Shown here: positions 23,672 to 31,065 of the stretch, piece by piece
Numbering within the stretch: the first letter of the stretch is position 1
Layout of the letters: each line of letters begins with the position of its first letter
Assembly (NCBI RefSeq): GCF_038397715.1
Contig: NZ_CP151633.1
Span: forward strand, 2,108,001 to 2,172,000
Source of the DNA: Microbacterium sp. LWO14-1.2
GTDB lineage: Bacteria > Actinomycetota > Actinomycetes > Actinomycetales > Microbacteriaceae
Direction: 5' to 3'
DNA length: 64,000 bases
The notes under the pieces: generated by a model
Told to the model about the DNA's origin: nothing
What the model saw: only the letters and a program-made list of their open reading frames with translations
Databases searched by the model: none
Program-made: the position numbers and the translations under genes

Positions 23672-24415
23672 TCAGCGCGTCGGAGCGGCCAGATCGCGCA
23701 GGTGCGTCATGAGCGACGACGCGAGGTTGTAGACGACGAGGTCGGCGCCGTGCGCGAACGCCGCAGTCGCGGCATCCTTCGTCCCCACGATGTCCATGCG
23801 CAGGGCAGCGGAGCGCGCGAGCGCCCCGTTCACGACCGCGACGGCCTCAGACACCGGCAGGTCGTCCGCTCCGGATGCCGCGGCGAGGTCGGCCGGGCCG
23901 ATCATGATGCCGTCAAGGCGCGGCGTCGACGCGATGGCCTCGACGTTCGCGACGCCGCGCGGCGATTCGATCATGCCGAGCACCAGGGTGTTCTCGAGCC
24001 ACCAGTCCCGGTGCGCGGCCGCCGCGACCTCGCCGAAGCGCCCGGCACGGCTGTAGGTCGCGAAGCCGCGCGAGCCGACGGGCGGATAGAGGGAGGCGTC
24101 GACGAGGTCGGCTGCGTCCTCGGCCGTGTCGAGGTGCGGGGCGAGGATGCCCTGCGCGCCCTGATCGAGCACCCGCAGCACGAGGCCGCGGTCCTTCTCG
24201 CCGACCCGCACGACGACGGGCACGTCGTGCACCGCCGCCAGCGCGATGTGGTGACGCAGCGCGACGATGTCGGCCGGTCCGTGTTCGCAGTCGATCAGCA
24301 CGAAGTCGAAGCCGGCGACGGCCAGCATCTCGACGGTCTCCTCGGCCGGCATGCGCAGCAGAGCGCCGATGAGCTTCTCACCGGCGCTCGCGCGCTGCCG
24401 CAGCGAGGCGGTCAC
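23672..24415 (-). CDS. HpcH/HpaI family aldolase
   Basis: 247 residues from a GTG overlapping the SDR stop (GTGA). Family motifs: F-V-L-I-D-C-E-H-G with the catalytic His, a central V-R-V-G-E-K-D-R, G-M-I-E-S-P-R-G (metal-binding Glu) and G-P-A-D-L-A (metal-binding Asp). These are class II metal-dependent aldolases that cleave 4-hydroxy-2-oxo acids to pyruvate and an aldehyde. In this locus it probably splits the end product of the dehydrogenase steps. Third and last gene of the HisD-SDR-aldolase operon. Confidence 0.9.
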   Translation of the reverse strand: MTASLRQRASAGEKLIGALLRMPAEETVEMLAVAGFDFVLIDCEHGPADIVALRHHIALAAVHDVPVVVRVGEKDRGLVLRVLDQGAQGILAPHLDTAEDAADLVDASLYPPVGSRGFATYSRAGRFGEVAAAAHRDWWLENTLVLGMIESPRGVANVEAIASTPRLDGIMIGPADLAAASGADDLPVSEAVAVVNGALARSAALRMDIVGTKDAATAAFAHGADLVVYNLASSLMTHLRDLAAPTR

Positions 24416-25170
24416 GCGACCATCCCCGCCGAGAGATCGACGTCGGCGCCGCACATGCCGGGCATCGCGAGCATCGCGACGACGGCTGCGCCGACCTCCT
24501 CCTCTGTCACCATGCGGCCCAGCGCGGCCCGCGACACGAATGCCTGCTCGGCGTCGTCGACGCTCGTGCCGGACCGCTCGGCCTCGAGGCGGAAGTTGCG
24601 CGCCATGCGCGGCCCCTGCACGGGACCAGGCGACAGCGAGTTCACCCGCACACCGGCCGGCCCGACCTCGAACGCGAGGGTCGAGGTGAGCCCGATGACG
24701 GCCATCTTCGAGGCGCAGTACGGAGTGCGGTGGGCGAGCGGGCGCTTGCCCGACACGGATGCCACGTTGATGACGTCGCCGTCACCGCGCTCGACCATGC
24801 CCGGGAGCAGCGCCTTGCACAGCAGGAACGTGCCGCGCACGTTGACCGCGAACACCTCGTCCCAGTCGTCGACCTCGATGTCGGTGAGCGCCGCCACCGG
24901 GCCGGGGATGCCGGCGTTGTTGACGAGGATCGACACCTCGGTGCCCTCCAGCGCGCTGCGCAGGGCGTCGACGGAGGCCGGGTCCGCGACGTCGCACGCG
25001 ACAGCGCGGGACCTCGGACCGAGTTCGGCGACCACGGCGTCCAGCTTGGCGGTGTCGCGGCCGACCACGACGACCGAGGCTCCGACGGTGTGCAGGGCGC
25101 GGGCGATCGCCGCCCCGAGTCCGCTGCCGCCGCCGGTGACCACGGCCGTGCGGCCGGTGAGATCGGTCAT
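24412..25170 (-). CDS. SDR-family dehydrogenase
   Basis: 252 residues. Cofactor motif T-G-G-G-S-G-L-G near residue 12; C-D-V-A-D; N-N-A-G near 86; catalytic Tyr and Lys in Y-C-A-S-K near 150-154; S-P-G-P-V in the substrate loop. This is a classical SDR acting on a hydroxyl or keto group of a small metabolite, NAD or NADP dependent. It overlaps the HisD-like gene upstream and the aldolase downstream by 4 nt each, so the three proteins are made together. Confidence 0.9.
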   Translation of the reverse strand: MTDLTGRTAVVTGGGSGLGAAIARALHTVGASVVVVGRDTAKLDAVVAELGPRSRAVACDVADPASVDALRSALEGTEVSILVNNAGIPGPVAALTDIEVDDWDEVFAVNVRGTFLLCKALLPGMVERGDGDVINVASVSGKRPLAHRTPYCASKMAVIGLTSTLAFEVGPAGVRVNSLSPGPVQGPRMARNFRLEAERSGTSVDDAEQAFVSRAALGRMVTEEEVGAAVVAMLAMPGMCGADVDLSAGMVA

Positions 25171-26498
25171 CGGGCGTCCGCGCCGATCGCGGCGTGGCTC
25201 TCGTCGATCCAGTCGAACTGCGTGCCCGCGTGACGCCACGCGCGCGCGTCGCCCGAACGGGCGTGACCCTCGAACAGCTCGACGCGGGCTGCGCGTCCGC
25301 ACACGGCGCCGAGCTCGGCGGACGACTCGGTGTTCTGCACCTCCTGATACGTGACGGTGCGCAGGTACTTGCCGACCCAGAGGCCGCCGGTGTAGCGGGC
25401 GGCGCCAAGCGTCGGCAGCACGTGGTTCGTGCCGATCACCTTGTCGCCGTACGACACGCAGGTGTTCTCACCCAGGAACAGGGCGCCGTAGTCGTGCATC
25501 CTCGTCAGCGCCTCGCGCGGGTTCTCGGTGAAGATCTGCACGTGCTCGAACGCGAAGTCGTCGGCGATGCGGTACGCCTCGTCGAGGTCGTCGGCGACGA
25601 TAACCTGGCCCCAGTCGCGCCAGGCGGGTCCGGCGTAGTCGCGCGTCGGCATGCCGGGAAGGATCCGGTCGATCCAGTCGATGACCTCCTCGGCCAGCTG
25701 CTGCGAGGTGGTGACCAGCACGGCGGGGGAGTCGGGGCCGTGCTCGGCCTGCGACAGCAGGTCGACCGCGGTGAAGAAGGGGTCGGCGTGCTCGTCGGCG
25801 ACGATGAGGATCTCGGTCGGGCCGGCGAACAGGTCGATGCCGACCTCGCCGAACAGCTGGCGCTTGGCCTCGGCGACGTAGGCGTTGCCGGGGCCGGCGA
25901 TCATGTTGACCGGCTCGATCGTGTCGGTGCCGACGGCCATGGCTGCCACGGCCTGCACTCCGCCGAGGATGTAGATCTCGTCGGCGCCGGCGAGCTTCAT
26001 GGCGGCGACCGTGGCGGCGGGGATCTCGCCGCGGATCGGCGGGGTGCACGCGACGACGCGGGGTACCCCGGCGACCTTGGCCGTGATGATGGTCATGTGC
26101 GCGGAGGCCGTGAGGGGGTACTTGCCTCCGGGGATGTACGCGCCGGCCGCCTGCACCGGCACGTGCTTCTGGCCGAGGAAGACCCCGGGCAGCGTCTCGA
26201 CCTCGATGTCGACGAGGGAGTCGCGCTGGGCCTGGGCGAAGCGACGGACCTGCGCCTGCACGAACTCGATGTCGGCGATGACCTGGTCGTCGAGCGTGCC
26301 CATGATCTGCGCGATCTCGTCGTCGGAGAGCCGGTACGACTCCGGGCTCCAGTTGTCGAACTGCTCGGCGTAGCGTCGGACGGCCGCGTCGCCGTTCTCG
26401 CGGATGTCGCCGATGATCGCCCTCACCCGCTCCGCGACGTCCTGCTGAGCGGTGTCCGCGAACGTCTTCGTCGGCGCGGTCTTCAGATGCAGGGGCAT
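25167..26498 (-). CDS. HisD-family NAD-dependent dehydrogenase, catabolic paralogue 1
   Basis: 443 residues. It keeps the HisD metal and catalytic pattern: Q-A-E-H-G (near 249-253), F-E-H-V-Q-I with the Glu-His pair (near 316), G-D-K-V-I-G-T-N-H (near 350-357) and a final E-G-H-A-R-S (near 420). True HisD makes histidine from histidinol by two NAD oxidations; related enzymes such as HpsN oxidise sulfopropanediol. No his gene is nearby and the operon is catabolic, so another terminal alcohol is likely. ATG at 26498 is preferred over 26513 because AAAGGAAGG lies just before it. The promoter carries two operator-like sites. Confidence 0.88.
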   Translation of the reverse strand: MPLHLKTAPTKTFADTAQQDVAERVRAIIGDIRENGDAAVRRYAEQFDNWSPESYRLSDDEIAQIMGTLDDQVIADIEFVQAQVRRFAQAQRDSLVDIEVETLPGVFLGQKHVPVQAAGAYIPGGKYPLTASAHMTIITAKVAGVPRVVACTPPIRGEIPAATVAAMKLAGADEIYILGGVQAVAAMAVGTDTIEPVNMIAGPGNAYVAEAKRQLFGEVGIDLFAGPTEILIVADEHADPFFTAVDLLSQAEHGPDSPAVLVTTSQQLAEEVIDWIDRILPGMPTRDYAGPAWRDWGQVIVADDLDEAYRIADDFAFEHVQIFTENPREALTRMHDYGALFLGENTCVSYGDKVIGTNHVLPTLGAARYTGGLWVGKYLRTVTYQEVQNTESSAELGAVCGRAARVELFEGHARSGDARAWRHAGTQFDWIDESHAAIGADAR

Positions 26499-26514
26499 GG
26501 CCCTTCCTTTCATT

Positions 26515-26526
26515 GCATACGTATGT
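26515..26526. promoter_or_regulatory. LacI-type operator at the hisD-like transcription start
   Basis: GCATACGTATGT holds the perfect palindrome CATACGTATG (26516-26525), the best site of the set. It lies at the expected transcription start, 17 bp upstream of the HisD-like ATG. Confidence 0.7.
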
Positions 26527-26530
26527 GCTG

Positions 26531-26560
26531 ATTATGACCGCGTATGCATTCCGGCGTCAA
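26531..26560 (-). promoter_or_regulatory. Promoter of the hisD-like / SDR / aldolase operon with second operator
   Basis: On the minus strand TTGACG (26555-26560) and CATAAT (26531-26536) are spaced by 18 bp, a good -35/-10 pair. A weaker operator copy at 26535-26548 (10 of 14 matches, half-site CGTATGCA) lies in the spacer and also close to the divergent LacI promoter. Confidence 0.65.
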
Positions 26561-26597
26561 GGGCGGTAGAATCCGGTGACCGAGGGGGAGGCCTGAC

Positions 26598-27599
26598 ATG
26601 GTCGTCACGAGCCGGGATGTAGCCCGTCTGGCAGGGGTGTCGCAGCCGACGGTGTCGCGCGCGCTCCGTGACGACGCCCGAGTGTCCGAGGCGACCAAGC
26701 TCCGGGTGCGCGAGGCGGCCCAGCTGCTCGGCTATGTGCCGAGCGAGGCCGGCCGGGCTCTCTCGTCCGGCCGCACCAGGCGCATCGGCCTGCTGCTCAC
26801 CGACCTCGACAACCAGTTCTACTCGCACATCATCGCGCCCGTGCATCGCGAGCTCGAGGCCCTCGGCTACCAGCTGATGCTGCACACCGAGTCGGCCGAC
26901 AACGACACGGTCGTCGAGCGTCTGCTCGCGAACGGCCTCGACGGCGTCATCCTCGCCACCACGACCGTCGACTCCGTGGCTCCGCTGCGCCTGCGCGACC
27001 GGGGTCTGCCCTTCGTGTACTTCAACCGCACCGGGTCTTTCGTCGATGCGGACGCGGCGGTCGTGAACTCCGTGCCCGGCTATCGCGAGGCGGTCCGAGC
27101 GGCCGTCGCCCTCGGGCACCGGCGCATCGGCGCGGTGCTCGGGCCGAGCAACACGAGCACGGGGCAGGGGCGCGAGGCGTCGCTCCGCGATGCCCTGACC
27201 GCCGAGGGGCTGCAGCTCGACGAGCGCGACGTGCGTCGCACCCCCTACGGTGCGACCGAGGGAGAGGCCGCCGCGGCCGAGCTGCTCGCCGGGTCGGACC
27301 GCCCCACGGTGCTCTTCTGCGGCAACGACGTCGTCGCATACGGCGCGCTCAACGCCGCGCACCGTGCCGGCTTGCGCGTGCCGGAGGACCTCTCGGTCAT
27401 CGGCTTCGACGACCTCCCCGAGGCGGCATGGCCCATCATCGACCTCGCCACGGTCGGCTATGACATCGTCGGCATGGCGCGCGCGGCGGCCGACCTCGTC
27501 GTGCGGCGCATCGAGGATCCGAGCGCCGAGATCCGGACGTCCGGGTTCGCGTCGACCTTCATCGCGCGTCGCACGCTGGCGCCCGCGCCGACGCGCTGA
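26598..27599 (+). CDS. LacI family transcriptional regulator
   Basis: 333 residues. The DNA-binding head is T-S-R-D-V-A-R-L-A-G-V-S-Q-P-T-V-S-R-A-L, followed by the hinge helix region S-E-A-G-R-A-L-S-S-G and a periplasmic-binding-protein-like sensor domain (V-I-G-F-D-D-L-P near the end). GGGGGAGG precedes the ATG; TAGAAT at 26567-26572 is the likely -10. Operator-like CATACGTATG sites stand before the importer, the HisD-like operon and the NTF2-like gene, so this protein is the best candidate for their repressor and for its own control. Confidence 0.92.
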   Translation: MVVTSRDVARLAGVSQPTVSRALRDDARVSEATKLRVREAAQLLGYVPSEAGRALSSGRTRRIGLLLTDLDNQFYSHIIAPVHRELEALGYQLMLHTESADNDTVVERLLANGLDGVILATTTVDSVAPLRLRDRGLPFVYFNRTGSFVDADAAVVNSVPGYREAVRAAVALGHRRIGAVLGPSNTSTGQGREASLRDALTAEGLQLDERDVRRTPYGATEGEAAAAELLAGSDRPTVLFCGNDVVAYGALNAAHRAGLRVPEDLSVIGFDDLPEAAWPIIDLATVGYDIVGMARAAADLVVRRIEDPSAEIRTSGFASTFIARRTLAPAPTR

Positions 27600-27723
27600 C
27601 TCCGCGGGTCTCTCCGCTCCTGCGGCAGCTCCTCCCTCGTGCGCTGGAGTGTCGGCCGCGGCATCCGTTCCGGCCCCGATCGACGGTTCTCGGGGAATGA
27701 CCACGTGTGCGCTGGAACCTCTC

Positions 27724-27752
27724 TTGCGCTGTGTTGTGCATACGCATACACT
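27724..27752 (+). promoter_or_regulatory. Promoter with embedded operator, NTF2-like gene
   Basis: TTGCGC (27724-27729) and TACACT (27747-27752) are spaced exactly 17 bp. The operator copy TGCATACGCATACA (27737-27750, 12 of 14 matches) fills the spacer and the first bases of the -10. The leader to the GTG start is about 60 nt. Confidence 0.7.
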
Positions 27753-27816
27753 GACCACAACGAGGCGTGCGATCACCGATGAACCGCAGCGTCGTATCTC
27801 GAAGGAGTGGAAAAGC

Positions 27817-28797
27817 GTGTCTCTCGACCCGGTCGCCTACCTGCCGTACAAAGACCCCGACGACTTCATCCGCGAGGTCACCGACCTCATCTGGGTCGAT
27901 CGGTCGATCAGCTACATCCGTGAGAACTACGAGCCCGACTCGATCGTGCACGGCGCCCTCGGCACCTCCACGACTCGTCAGGAGGTCATCGAGGGGTCGC
28001 TCATGCGCATCTCGGCGACGCCCGACCGCACAGGTCAGGCCGAGGACGTCATCTGGGAGGCCCGCGGCGACGACGCGTTCCTCAGCTCCCACCTCGTGCT
28101 GTCGGGAGACCTGCACTCGCCGTACGTGAGCCGCACGATCGCGAACTGCCTCTACCGCCGCGGCCGCATGGTCGAGGAGTGGGTCGTGCGCGACACGCTC
28201 GCCGGGGCGCTGCGCCGCGGCGACGACCTCGACGAGCTGGCGCGGGCGCAGGCGTTCCGCGGCTTCTCCGGCTCCTGGACCGAGCCCGCCCCCGCCGACC
28301 CCATCGCGAAGGGCGACTCGGGCGTCCGCCCCGACGAGCACCGCGCCGAGGTCGAGACGGTCATCGACATGATCCAGACCGTGTGGAACGACCGTGACCT
28401 GCAGAAGGTCGAGAAGTACTTCGACCGCGACCTCACGCTCAACACGGTCGGCGACCGCACGATCATCCGCCCGGAGGGCTACCGCCGCGCGCTGCTACGC
28501 CTGCTCGAGTCGTTCCCCGGCGGGCAGTTCGAGATCCGCGACATCCAGACCAACTACGACGTGCGCTACGCGGGCCTCCGCGTCGCCGTCGTCTGGAAGT
28601 TCGTGGGCGACTACAACGGCGTGCCGAACTACGGTCCGCTCACCGGCAAGCCGATCGACCTGATCGGCATCTCGCAGTTCACCTTCCACAACGGCGCCAT
28701 CGTCAAGGAGGTGCGCCTGTGGGACGACATCGCACTCCGTGCGCAGATCGCAGGGTCGCGCGGCGACGAGCCGGTGCCCTTCGCCAACATCTACTGA
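27817..28797 (+). CDS. Double NTF2-like (SnoaL-type) protein
   Basis: 326 residues starting at GTG 27817, with GAAGGAG about 10 nt upstream. Two similar NTF2-like alpha+beta cone domains: residues about 10-150 (I-R-E-V-T-D-L-I-W-V-D-R-S-I) and about 180-320 (V-I-D-M-I-Q-T-V-W-N-D-R-D). Both carry the W-x-D-R/R-D helix and later R-x-E-G/E-G patterns of SnoaL-like cyclases and isomerases. Such domains bind or isomerise small hydrophobic or cyclic molecules; a specific reaction cannot be named. It is followed after 31 nt by the bicupin gene, so both share the LacI-controlled promoter. Confidence 0.8.
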   Translation: MSLDPVAYLPYKDPDDFIREVTDLIWVDRSISYIRENYEPDSIVHGALGTSTTRQEVIEGSLMRISATPDRTGQAEDVIWEARGDDAFLSSHLVLSGDLHSPYVSRTIANCLYRRGRMVEEWVVRDTLAGALRRGDDLDELARAQAFRGFSGSWTEPAPADPIAKGDSGVRPDEHRAEVETVIDMIQTVWNDRDLQKVEKYFDRDLTLNTVGDRTIIRPEGYRRALLRLLESFPGGQFEIRDIQTNYDVRYAGLRVAVVWKFVGDYNGVPNYGPLTGKPIDLIGISQFTFHNGAIVKEVRLWDDIALRAQIAGSRGDEPVPFANIY

Positions 28798-28828
28798 TCA
28801 TCGACTGATCGACAAGGGAGAAGAAGAC

Positions 28829-29998
28829 ATGAGCACCGTCATCGAGGGCACGACGGACGTCGTCGTCGACACCGAGGAGATCCAGCGACGGACCATCCGC
28901 CGTTCGGACTGGGTGCCGTGCAACTCGGCGTTCATCGACTGCCGCACCCCGGGGTCCGACCGCAAGGAGAACTACTCCTTCATCGGCGCCGGCGTCTCGC
29001 AGAACGCGAGCCAGTACGTGAACCTCGAGGTGAACCACGGGTTCAACACGGGCGCCGCCGGGATGCCGAACGGCATCTCGAACAACCTGCACCTGCACTT
29101 CACGGCCGAGGTGTTCATCAACCTCGGCGGCGAGTTCCGGCTGCGGTGGGGCGTCGACGGCAAGCAGGGCGAGTACATCAGCCACGACGGCGACATCGTC
29201 ACGATCCCCACCTGGATCTTCCGCGGCTTCACCAACGAGGGACCGGACGACGGCATCCTCTACACGGTGCTCGGCCGAGACGACAACGGCGGCATCATCT
29301 GGGGGCCGTCGGTGCTCCGCGAGGCGGAGTCGTACGGACTGCACCTCACGGCCGACAACAAGCTGATCGACACCGTCGCGGGCGACGTGCTGCCCGACGA
29401 CGTGGCGCTCATCAAGCCGATGAAGCAGCACTACATCGACGAGCTCACCGAGTACTCGGTGGAGGACATGCGCTCGCGCGTCATCCAGCCCGGCGACCGG
29501 AAGTACTCGGCTGCGGCGCTGCTGTGCGCGGCGGTCGACGGCGGCCGCGTCGAGCTCGCCACCGCGATCGGCTACGGCATGAGCGAGAACCGCCGCCAGG
29601 TGCCGAACGTGCACGAGCCCCACTCGTTCAACCTCGCGTGGGTCAAGGCCGAGCCCGGTCAGGGCGTGCTGCGTCACCGTCACGACAAGACGCAGGCGCT
29701 GCTGTTCAAGACCGGACGCTGGGAGGTCACCCTCAACGGCGACCCGTCGACGACGGTCACACTCGGAGCCGGCGGCACGTTCTCGGTGCCCGAGGGCGCC
29801 TGGCGTTCGTACGTCTGCGTCGAGGGCGACGAGACCGGCTCCGGCACGGTGCTCGTCATCAACGGCGGCGACGACCGCGTCTACCTCGAGTGGGCCCCCG
29901 AGGTCGTCGAGGCCGCGGCTGCCGCCGACTGGACGATCGACCCCAACGGCTACCTCGCGCCACTCGGCGTGATGGTCACGGCCACGGAAGACGACTGA
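28829..29998 (+). CDS. Bicupin protein of unknown function
   Basis: 389 residues; GGGAGAAG precedes the ATG at 28829. Two cupin barrels: the first has N-L-H-L-H-F-T-A-E-V-F (near 88-98), the second V-L-R-H-R-H-D-K-T-Q-A-L-L-F (near 277-290). The H-x-H...E/Q pattern in each suggests a metal site, though the first barrel has H-x-H with Glu at a non-standard place. Relatives of this architecture include dioxygenases and sugar-acid isomerases; the reaction is not known. It is the second gene of the operon with the NTF2-like protein. Confidence 0.8.
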   Translation: MSTVIEGTTDVVVDTEEIQRRTIRRSDWVPCNSAFIDCRTPGSDRKENYSFIGAGVSQNASQYVNLEVNHGFNTGAAGMPNGISNNLHLHFTAEVFINLGGEFRLRWGVDGKQGEYISHDGDIVTIPTWIFRGFTNEGPDDGILYTVLGRDDNGGIIWGPSVLREAESYGLHLTADNKLIDTVAGDVLPDDVALIKPMKQHYIDELTEYSVEDMRSRVIQPGDRKYSAAALLCAAVDGGRVELATAIGYGMSENRRQVPNVHEPHSFNLAWVKAEPGQGVLRHRHDKTQALLFKTGRWEVTLNGDPSTTVTLGAGGTFSVPEGAWRSYVCVEGDETGSGTVLVINGGDDRVYLEWAPEVVEAAAAADWTIDPNGYLAPLGVMVTATEDD

Positions 29999-30012
29999 GC
30001 CGACACCTCTCA

Positions 30013-30052
30013 CGACGGGGCGCGGGGGGCGATGGCTCCTCGCGCCCCGTCG
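30013..30052. terminator. Bidirectional hairpin between bicupin and LysR genes
   Basis: Perfect 12-bp arms CGACGGGGCGCG (30013-30024) and CGCGCCCCGTCG (30041-30052) with a 16-nt loop lie between convergent stop codons. Confidence 0.8.
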
Positions 30053-30061
30053 CGTCTGCGG

Positions 30062-30988
30062 TCACTGCAGCGGCGTGCGCCCCGCGTGCTCGGGGAGGCG
30101 TTCGCGCAGCATCCGCTCGGCGAGCTCCGCGAGCTTGCGCGTCGCCGGCGACAGCAGCACCCCCTCGCGCTGCACGAGCGCGATCGTGTCGTGCATGGGC
30201 TCCGCGAACGGGAAGGTGCGGATGCCGGGAGGGAAGCCCTCGGACTCGGCGATCGACCGCGACACGATCGTGTCGGCCGTGCCGGCGGCGACGAGGCTCA
30301 GGGCGGTCTCGACGTGCTCGACCTCGACCGACGGCTCGATCGTGAGGCCCTGCAGGCGGGCGCGCTCCAGCAGCTGTCTGCGTGTCGGGTCGTCCCATCC
30401 GGCGAAGGCGTCGTACAGCACGAGCTTCGCCTCGGCGACCTCGGAGATCGTCACCGGTCCGCCGTCGAGAGGCCTGGTCGAGGACACGTAGAGCACCTCG
30501 TCGCGGAAGAGCGGCTTGACCTCGAGGCCGTCCTCGTCGATCGGCAGCACGAGCAGGCCGGCCTCGAGCTCCCCGCGCGCGATCGACCGCGCGACGTGCG
30601 CGGAGTTGATGCCCACCAGCCGCAGACGCACGTTCGGATGCCGGTGGTGGAACGTCTCGGCGAGATCGGCGAGGGCGTAGTACGCCGCGTTGCGCAGCAC
30701 GCCGAAGGTGCAGATGCCGCGGTCGAGCGAAGCGAGAGAGTGGATCGTGTCGATGCCGTTCTGCACGGCGCTGACGGCCTGCGCGGCGTGCGGGCGCAGC
30801 TCCTGCGCGGCGGCCGTCGGCACCAGACGGCGGCTGCCGCGCACGAAGAGCGTCGCGTCGAGCTCGCGCTCGAGGCGGGCGACGAGCTCCGACACGGAGG
30901 CCTGCGTCATGCCCAGACTCGCCGCCGCTGCGGTGAACGAGCCGTGTTCGAGAGCCGCGAGGAAGGCGGTGAGCTGCGTGATGGTCAC
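30062..30988 (-). CDS. LysR family transcriptional regulator
   Basis: 308 residues from the GTG at 30988 (an ATG at 31012 would add 8). The N-terminal helix-turn-helix is the LysR type: L-T-A-F-L-A-A-L-E-H-G-S-F-T-A-A-A-A-S and Q-A-S-V-S-E-L-V-A-R-L-E. The rest is the two-lobed substrate-binding fold. It is divergent from the second HisD-like gene at 31066, its probable target; LysR proteins usually activate such a neighbour when an intermediate of the pathway is present. Confidence 0.9.
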   Translation of the reverse strand: MTITQLTAFLAALEHGSFTAAAASLGMTQASVSELVARLERELDATLFVRGSRRLVPTAAAQELRPHAAQAVSAVQNGIDTIHSLASLDRGICTFGVLRNAAYYALADLAETFHHRHPNVRLRLVGINSAHVARSIARGELEAGLLVLPIDEDGLEVKPLFRDEVLYVSSTRPLDGGPVTISEVAEAKLVLYDAFAGWDDPTRRQLLERARLQGLTIEPSVEVEHVETALSLVAAGTADTIVSRSIAESEGFPPGIRTFPFAEPMHDTIALVQREGVLLSPATRKLAELAERMLRERLPEHAGRTPLQ

Positions 30989-31030
30989 AGGCCAATGGTA
31001 AACCCGATGCATCAGTACGGATCATCAGGC

Positions 31031-31059
31031 TTGTCGGATGGATGCCGCCGATCTAGCCT
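31031..31059 (+). promoter_or_regulatory. Promoter of the second hisD-like gene, leaderless
   Basis: TTGTCG (31031-31036) and TAGCCT (31054-31059) have the ideal 17-bp spacing, and the ATG begins 7 bases after the -10. No Shine-Dalgarno precedes the ATG. The region is shared with the divergent LysR gene. Confidence 0.65.
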
Positions 31060-31065
31060 TCCTGC

